Of a DNA stretch of 64,000 nt, positions 57,971 to 64,000 are shown piece after piece. The notes beneath the pieces were generated by a model. It saw only the letters and a list, made by a program, of their open reading frames with translations, had not been told where the DNA came from and searched no databases. The stretch comes from Epiperipatus broadwayi (Eukaryota; Onychophora; Udeonychophora; Euonychophora; Peripatidae). The stretch is from contig JAQFVV010000073.1 of assembly GCA_028023455.1 (NCBI GenBank), forward strand, positions 596,001-660,000, read 5' to 3'. Position numbers and translations under genes: made by a program. How positions within the stretch are numbered: position 1 is the stretch's first letter; each line of letters opens with the position of its first letter.

Positions 57971-58124
57971 TATGATTATGCCCCCCCCCAGGACAAAAGC
58001 AATGCTCAGCAAATTATTTATTTAATTATGTAACAGAATATAATCTTTTCTTATATTAGCATATTAATGTTATTCATAGAATTACATATTTAAAGAAAAT
58101 AAAAAAAATTATAGTTACAGAAAT

Positions 58125-58540
58125 TACAATATAATAATTTGCCAATTGCTAAAACAGAGAAACTTTAATAAATAAAACCACTATTGCCAAGCACTTTCAA
58201 TTCCCAGAGTCCTTATCAAGGCATTATAAAAATCCTATTTTTTCCTAAGTGATAAATTCAACGTTTCATTGCATTGGCCAGGAACGAACTAATCGAAAAG
58301 CTTGTTAATTTTGAATTCATAGCACAAGATGAATTTTGTATAAAATATGAATTCAAAATTAACTAGATTTCTGATTAGTTGTTCCTGGCCAATGCAAAGA
58401 AATGTATTTATTGCTTAGGAGAAAAATAGGATTTTTTATACTGTCTTGATAAGGACTCGTAGGAGTAGACTTGCTAATAGTGGTTTTATTTATTAAAGAT
58501 TCTCTGTCTTAGCAATTGACAAATTGTTATATTATAATTT
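58125..58540. repeat. Inverted repeat of about 415 bp, arms about 195 bp
   Basis: Positions x and about 116661-x are complementary with moderate divergence: TTAATAAATAAAACCACTAT at 58166 mirrors ATAGTGGTTTTATTTATTAA ending near 58497, and TTGGCCAGGAAC mirrors GTTCCTGGCCAA. Small indels separate the arms. The centre is near 58330. The layout resembles the head-to-head PLE/HHR pairs elsewhere, and the arms contain the hammerhead-like CTTGATAAGGACTC, but no coding part is present. Confidence 0.75.
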
Positions 58541-59417
58541 ATAAGTTGTATTAACAGAATTATTATATTTATTTAGAGTTACAAAAATTAATCAAGTGGA
58601 GAATATGAATAAATTAGTATTGAAAAAGGCATGTAAAAAGTGTGTGATGAAAATTTAAAATTTCAGTAAATAATATAATGGGGGGGGGGGTTGACATGTT
58701 GGTAGCTTTCTGTTTATAATATAGCACTTTTTGAAAATAGTGTAAAAATATGAAGCTGGTGTTAGGGAAGTATACAGAGATGGAAAAAAATATAAAAATT
58801 AAATTCAGCAGAATCAAATGTAGGATATTAATATTTAATAAAAAGTGTAAAACTGAATGATGGGAAATAAGAAATGAAAAATATAGGTATTTAAGTATTC
58901 TGATTAAATAGAAAAACAAGCTATATAGAATGTCGGGAATTATAAGACAAAAATCAAAAGTAAAATGGGATTGATTAAAAATTTGGCATGTTTAGCACAT
59001 TAATATTATGAGATGTGTAGAGTATTTTGCAATAGTTTCATGATATTTGATTAAAACTTTGGAAATAAAGTATTTTGTATTGGCCAGGATATCAGAAATT
59101 CTGAGGAAAATTTTCAGAAAGATATAAATAAATAGACATTGGGTATAAATTACAAATATTTGGAGGATAAAAATTTAAGAATAGAAATGGGTTAATGAAA
59201 ATGGTGTTTCATTGAATTGGAGTATAATCATAAACAATAAAATAGAAGGAAAATATATTTATTTATATATGATTTATATTAAAATTTAACATTAATGCAA
59301 ATAATGTATTGTAGGTACTTAATTATGAAAGATGAAATGAAGATCAAAAAATGTTTAGAAAAAATTCATATGAGAATTATATATATATATAATATGAAAG
59401 TATATATTGAGATAAAT

Positions 59418-59441
59418 TATTATTATTATTATTATTATTAA
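59418..59441. repeat. (ATT)n at the 5' junction of a LINE
   Basis: Short ATT run immediately before the truncated LINE. The LINE 3' end is also (ATT)n. Confidence 0.85.
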
Positions 59442-59449
59442 CAGAAAAT

Positions 59450-61497
59450 TTCCTAAAATTATTATTTGATGTAGTGAATAGATTTATTCCAATGAAACAT
59501 ATTAAATGAACTAAATATCCTAAATGGTTTTCAAACAAACTTATGAAATGTATAAAGAGAAAGCGATATTTTTATAATTTGTTCAAAAAATATAAAGACA
59601 GAATGTTTTTAAATAACTTTAAAAATTATAGATTTTTGATAAGAAAATTGGAAAAACAAGATTTTTATTTGTATATGAGAAACATACAAAATAACATTAG
59701 TAACAATCCAAGACAATTTTGGGATATCATGAAAGAACATCTTAAAGTTAGAAATAAAGAAATAACGGATATTAAGCCAGATGATTTTATGAAATATTTC
59801 TCGTCACAAATGATTAATAATAATATAAATTCATATAGTTATAATTTTACTAATGATCTTATAAGTAATAATAATTTAATAAGTATATATAATCTGAGTA
59901 AGGGTGAGATTATAATAGCATCTAAATCTTTAAAAAATAAAAGAAGTATTGCACATGATGATATACCTATATTTATTTATAAAGGCTGTATTGAACTTTT
60001 AGCTCCTATTTTAGTACATATATTTAACTAGGCTCTAAAAACGTCTATTTTTCCTGATTGTTGGAAAATTGCAAAAATATGTTCAATGTATAAATCTAGA
60101 AAAAAATCAGATATATCTAATTTTAGACCTATCTCTTTGTTACCAATTTGTGGTAAAATTTTGGAAAAATAAATTTATAATAGGATTATACATCAATTAA
60201 AAATATTATTCCTTCATTTATACATGGTTTTCTACCAGGAAGATATATTGAAACAAATTTATTACACATATCAGATGTTATAACATAAGTTATTGATTCT
60301 CAAAGTCAACTTGATGTTATCTATTTTGACTTATCTAAAGCTTTTGATAAAGTAGATCATAATATTTTATTAATAAAAGCAGATAATATTGGATTATCAA
60401 TTAATCTTACAAAATTGTTAAAGTCTTTTCTTATTAATAGAAATAATTATATTTATATTAATGGAGAATGTTCTTTTATGGTCACTTATGAATGTGGAAT
60501 ACCCCAAGGAAGTATTTTAAGTCCCATTCTTTTTGCCATTTATACTTCTGATTTGGCTTCTGTCATAACTGAGAAAAATATATTATGTTATACAGATGAT
60601 ATTAAGATCTTTTTAGAGATCAGATATAAAAATGATCATAAAATATTGCAAAATTATATTAATATTTTTTGTGATTGGTGCCATATCAATAATATGCAAA
60701 TAAATACAAAAAATGCAATTCTATGTTTTATACAAAGAAAACAACAATTAGTAATAATCTATATAATGTTAATGGGAACAAAATTGCTAAAATATTTAAA
60801 CAGAAAGATCTAAGTATTATTTTCACAAGTTATTATAAATTTAATGAGCATATTCAAACAGTAGTTAATAAATCTTTTAAAATTATGGGCATGATTTTGA
60901 GATCAAACATTCAATTTACAATTGAAATATATAGATTACTATTTAATACCTTAATTGTACCTGCTCTGCATTATGGTTCTATTATTTGGAATCCATACAA
61001 TCAAACAAATATATGTAAATTACAAAAAATTCAGGATAAATATTTTAAATATATTTATAAAAATAAAATATATACTAATACTAAGAAAGTAAATAATATG
61101 TATAATAAAAGACTATTGATGGACATGTCATTTTTATTTAAATTAATACATGGAACTGTATCCTTAGAATATGCAATCACAAGAATTGCTATTAGGATTC
61201 CATCTTATAATTCTAGATGTCATGATTTGTTTTATTTACCTATATTAAAACATTCAATTAAATCACCATTGCATATATTGCAACTAGAGTATAATCAAAA
61301 GTTTTCAGATATCGATATTTTATTTTTAAACTATAAACAATTTAAGGACAAAATAAAAGCAATCTTACATTGACAATAATGTAAATAGTATTTTTAACAT
61401 ATCTGTATGTACTACTTTGTAATTTATAATACAGATATATATTACTTTGTAAATACTTGTGGCCTTGTTTATTTATAAATAAATTCAATTGAATTGA
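59450..61497 (+). pseudogene. CR1/Jockey-like LINE, 5'-truncated, ORF2 broken
   Basis: Starts after the endonuclease domain (YPKWFSNKLMKCIKRKR). The first open part is 59543-60031, ending in TAG at the FN.ALKTSIFP site. RT blocks: SNFRPISLLPICGKILEK (about 60117-60170), FDLSKAFDKVDH motif A (about 60325-60362), GIPQGSILSPILFAIY motif B (about 60495-60545), CYTDDIKIF motif C (about 60585-60612, Thr for the usual Ala). Then, in another frame, SIIWNPYNQTNICKLQKIQD (about 60980-61040). Ends at TAA/TGA near 61373. Stops at 60029, about 60169 and about 60285 and frame shifts at about 60195 and about 60720-60790 make it dead. CR1 versus Jockey is not resolved. Confidence 0.85.
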
Positions 61498-61721
<224 letters not shown>

Positions 61722-61935
61722 GTTTCAAAGAATTTTATTAAACAAATGTTACATAGATTCTTTACAACAAACGATTGCATCCTGTTACATAGGCAATCAT
61801 AGGACTTTGGAACAAGTTCTAAATTTTAAAATCAATTGTATTTTACATTTTAAATAATCTGTTTGATGGTTATTCTGTTATAGGTTTGATGGCTGTCTTA
61901 TGAGTGACCATGTTGCTGCTGCAATGTCTGGAGCG

Positions 61936-63624
61936 CTAATTTTGTAATCCCGCTCTTTTATTTGTTGAAGTTTTTTTTGTAAATGTTGCTGGATGTCTTC
62001 TTGTATTGTTACCAAATGTAAATGAGCATCTCGTGCACCAGTATGCATATAGTAAAAAAGTTATTGCTCGTATTGTTGGGGTAGAGTTTTTTTTAAAAGA
62101 TTGTAATATGTTTATTAATGATGTATTTTTCCTTTGGTAAGTTTCTATTAACAATTTGCGTATATTGGATAAACTTGTGCATGAATAGAATATATGCTGT
62201 TGTGTCTCTTCTGCTGTGTGGCAAAGATTGCAAAAAGGATCAATGTTTTTATATAGACGTCTGTATCGAAGGAAATATGATGTTGGTAGTGCATAAAGGT
62301 TTATTTTTAATATAAAATCAAAATATTTTGGTTCTAATGACCATTTTTTGAATTTTTTCAATAATTGATAATTGCTAATTCCAAGCATTGTTGTTTGTGT
62401 GTCTCCAGGATTTTCTGGGTATAATAGTTTGTAAATTTGCCAGTATGAATATTTATATGTTGCTTCTATGTTAATTTGAGTAGATATTGTTGTGACACTT
62501 TGTATTAGTGAAGATAAATACTGTGAATTTGGAGGTGGAGTATCCGTTGGTGTAATTGTGAGCAAACATTTTAGTTTAGGGAATTGTCTTATTGTTGATG
62601 CTAATATGTTGATTGATTTCTGTATATGGAATGTGTAAATAGTGTGCAGTCCTAAACCATTGTTTTCTGTAGATTTGCTAAGAGATTTAGCGGATATTGC
62701 AATGGCTTTGCATCCCCATAGTAGTTTAGTGCATAATGATGATATTTTTGATTTGAAATGTTTAGAGAAATTTATTATTGGAGAAAAATATGTTATTTTT
62801 GTGGTAATTAACATGTTGAATAATTGAACTTTTGAGTATATGGATAGGTATGCTTTTGATAAAGAGTTTGAAATTTTGTTTATGGATTCAAGTAATTTGT
62901 TTTGTATGTTTTGCCTCATACCATTTGTTCCCAAGTAAAATGGAAATCCCAGAAAAGGAGTGGGTTTGCCTTGAAAGTATTTAGTATATGTTTTGGTTGT
63001 ATATATGAACCAAGCTGCTGTTTTATTAGGATTGAATTTTAGTTTGAATTCAGATGAGTATTGATCTAATATTTTTTGTAGTGTTGGAAATTCTTTGCAT
63101 GATTTTAAAAAAATTATGATATCATCCATGTATGCTAAACATGGGATATTTTGTTGTGTGTGTGGAATTTGTATTCCAGCTATATTTTGTTGTATTTTTC
63201 TTATTAGTGGATCTATGTAGAATGTGAAGAGGAGTGAACTTAGTGGTGATCCTTGTGAAATAGATTGTGATGGAGTGAATGATGTTGATTTCCTTCCATT
63301 GAGTGTGATATGAATTTGTCTATTAAGGAGAAGATTGGCAATTACATAGAGTAGTGTAGGTGGTATTGTGGTGTTGGCTAATTTATTAAGAAGTATCTTG
63401 ATTGACACTGAATCAAATGCTGCTTGAATATCTAATTGTACTGCTATTGGTGCATATTTTTTTTGCTTTTGTATTGTAGTCATAATAGTTTTAAAGAGTA
63501 ATGCTGCTTGTCCTGTAGATGATTCTTTTTTTGCAAATTGTAGAGGTGATATAAGTGGAAGTAAGTGTTGTTCAATTTGATCTTTGATGACTTTTTCTAA
63601 AATTTTAATGGCTAATGTTCCCAT
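61936..63624 (-). CDS. LINE ORF2 reverse transcriptase and C-terminal knuckle
   Basis: A 562-codon frame with no internal stop; the first Met is not the true start, because RT sequence (TNLRPIS) continues upstream across a frameshift. Motif A is VQLDIQAAFDSV with D65, motif B is SQGSPLSSLLFTFYIDPL (123-140), motif C is LAYMDDIIIF with D167 and D168. A thumb/connection region follows, with TKLLWG (299-304) and NNGLGL (321-326). The zinc knuckle is C465-C468-H477-C482 (CNLCHT, HIFYSC). It would carry out target-primed reverse transcription. Met in YMDD is less common than Ala in LINEs. Composition matches the AT-rich surroundings. Confidence 0.88.
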   Translation of the reverse strand: MGTLAIKILEKVIKDQIEQHLLPLISPLQFAKKESSTGQAALLFKTIMTTIQKQKKYAPIAVQLDIQAAFDSVSIKILLNKLANTTIPPTLLYVIANLLLNRQIHITLNGRKSTSFTPSQSISQGSPLSSLLFTFYIDPLIRKIQQNIAGIQIPHTQQNIPCLAYMDDIIIFLKSCKEFPTLQKILDQYSSEFKLKFNPNKTAAWFIYTTKTYTKYFQGKPTPFLGFPFYLGTNGMRQNIQNKLLESINKISNSLSKAYLSIYSKVQLFNMLITTKITYFSPIINFSKHFKSKISSLCTKLLWGCKAIAISAKSLSKSTENNGLGLHTIYTFHIQKSINILASTIRQFPKLKCLLTITPTDTPPPNSQYLSSLIQSVTTISTQINIEATYKYSYWQIYKLLYPENPGDTQTTMLGISNYQLLKKFKKWSLEPKYFDFILKINLYALPTSYFLRYRRLYKNIDPFCNLCHTAEETQQHIFYSCTSLSNIRKLLIETYQRKNTSLINILQSFKKNSTPTIRAITFLLYAYWCTRCSFTFGNNTRRHPATFTKKTSTNKRAGLQN

Positions 63625-63658
63625 AGAAATAGGTCTTAGATTGGTAAGTGTTGATATA

Positions 63659-63991
63659 TTAATTTTTTTTATTAAATGGCACTATGGCTATGGTATTTAG
63701 TTCTTTAAGGTTGTAGATTTTTTGAGAGAGATGATTTGCTAGGTTGCAAATATATTTTGATGTGAATTGGCTCAAATGTGCGAAGACAAATTTTGGTATA
63801 CCATTTGTTCCAGGATGACATGTGGTTTTAATTGTATTAAGTTTATCTGCAAATTGTTGTATGTTAAATGGATAATTTGTTTCTGGTTGTCCAAAGTAAT
63901 TATCTGAAGGTGTGAATCTTTTATGTTCTTGTAGTTTTTTCTTGAAGTAATTAAATATGGGTATTATCATATTCTGTCCTGCATAGGTCAT
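63659..63991 (-). CDS. LINE ORF2, upstream part in shifted frame
   Basis: Encodes the N-terminal RT/linker region: FTPSDNYFGQPETNYPF, KTTCHPGTNGIPKFVFAHL (the usual PG.DGIP block of LINE RTs), LNTIAIVPFNKKN, then stop. Adding one base in the eight-A run at the end brings it into frame with INISTLTNLRPIS of the downstream frame. It therefore belongs to the same ORF2, broken by a single homopolymer indel, which may be real or a sequencing error. It continues past the window edge. Confidence 0.8.
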   Translation of the reverse strand: MTYAGQNMIIPIFNYFKKKLQEHKRFTPSDNYFGQPETNYPFNIQQFADKLNTIKTTCHPGTNGIPKFVFAHLSQFTSKYICNLANHLSQKIYNLKELNTIAIVPFNKKN

Positions 63992-64000
63992 TCCTTCTAT

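Larger units (their letters stand above)
61725..64000 (-). mobile_element. L1/Tx1-like non-LTR retrotransposon, 3' part (runs off window)
   Basis: A minus-strand element whose 3' end abuts the ATT tract. It contains the RT region and a C-terminal zinc knuckle in two frames, separated by one homopolymer indel near 63660. The endonuclease and ORF1 would lie beyond 64000. The class rests on the LLWG...NNGLGL block and the C-X2-C-X8-H-X4-C knuckle, which suit L1/Tx1 better than RTE or CR1; confidence in the clade is moderate. Confidence 0.8.

Noticed and set aside
58125-58540. Hammerhead in the 58.3 kb inverted repeat (CTTGATAAGG...TTGAAAG)
   Set aside because: Core box has an insertion and there is no convincing stem II; kept only as a structural parallel.

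Overview
The window is eukaryotic, almost certainly animal, nuclear DNA. By eye about three quarters of it is A+T. It has no operons or ribosome-binding sites, and apart from transposon reading frames there is no intact gene. Most of it is interspersed repeats, microsatellites (above all (TA)n) and AT-rich intergenic sequence. An arthropod-like source is suggested by the mixture of Penelope-like elements (PLEs) with GIY-YIG endonucleases, RTE-type LINEs ending in TGATGA tails, CR1/Jockey-like and L1/Tx1-like LINEs, a hAT MITE, tRNA-derived short repeats and a broken copy of the animal gene STIMATE/TMEM110. The species cannot be named from the sequence.

Layout. 1-4044 is a window-truncated copy (A, minus strand) of a 4.3-5.0 kb non-coding repeat. 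The same repeat recurs at 27019-32001 (B, plus) and 34337-38614 (C, minus). Its ends read TGT(A/G)CCCTT...AAGGG(C)ACA and lie against (TA)n tracts. All three copies carry a CCAAT box plus TATA box about 1 kb inside the TGTGCCC end. 7.5-9.0 kb holds two decayed PLE pieces facing each other head to head with a tRNA-like SINE between them. 12.45-15.7 kb is a purine tract followed by decayed RTE elements; another RTE 3' end is at 17.7 kb and a SINE at 16.1 kb. 20518-22380 is a nearly perfect 1.86 kb palindrome of a second PLE family. 26.17-26.87 kb is a two-unit tandem repeat of about 351 bp with a conserved hairpin. 38.67-40.47 kb is the best PLE, with RT and GIY-YIG open but 5'-truncated. 45.6-46.06 kb is the STIMATE pseudogene. 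48.7-52.2 kb is an old RTE copy interrupted by a SINE fragment, by a 746-bp composite of hammerhead-ribozyme repeats with an 11-bp target duplication, and by a hAT MITE with an 8-bp target duplication. 53-58.5 kb holds a PLE remnant, small foldback elements and tandem repeats. At 59.4-64 kb two LINEs of different clades meet tail to tail at a 224-bp (ATT)n tract.

How the parts relate. The most interesting signal is a PLE-centred retroposition system. Two PLE families carry hammerhead-ribozyme (HHR)-like cores in their 3' regions. A separate short repeat of about 185 bp (33.8, 49.4 and 49.9 kb) carries its own HHR, near-consensus in one copy, and no protein. Both the PLEs and the short repeat occur as head-to-head, 5'-truncated inverted pairs, which fits a retrozyme-like parasite mobilised by PLE enzymes. 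The second notable item is the 4-5 kb promoter-bearing repeat family (solo giant LTRs or a coding-dead TIR transposon). Functional statements rest on motif recognition by eye; no database search or folding was run.
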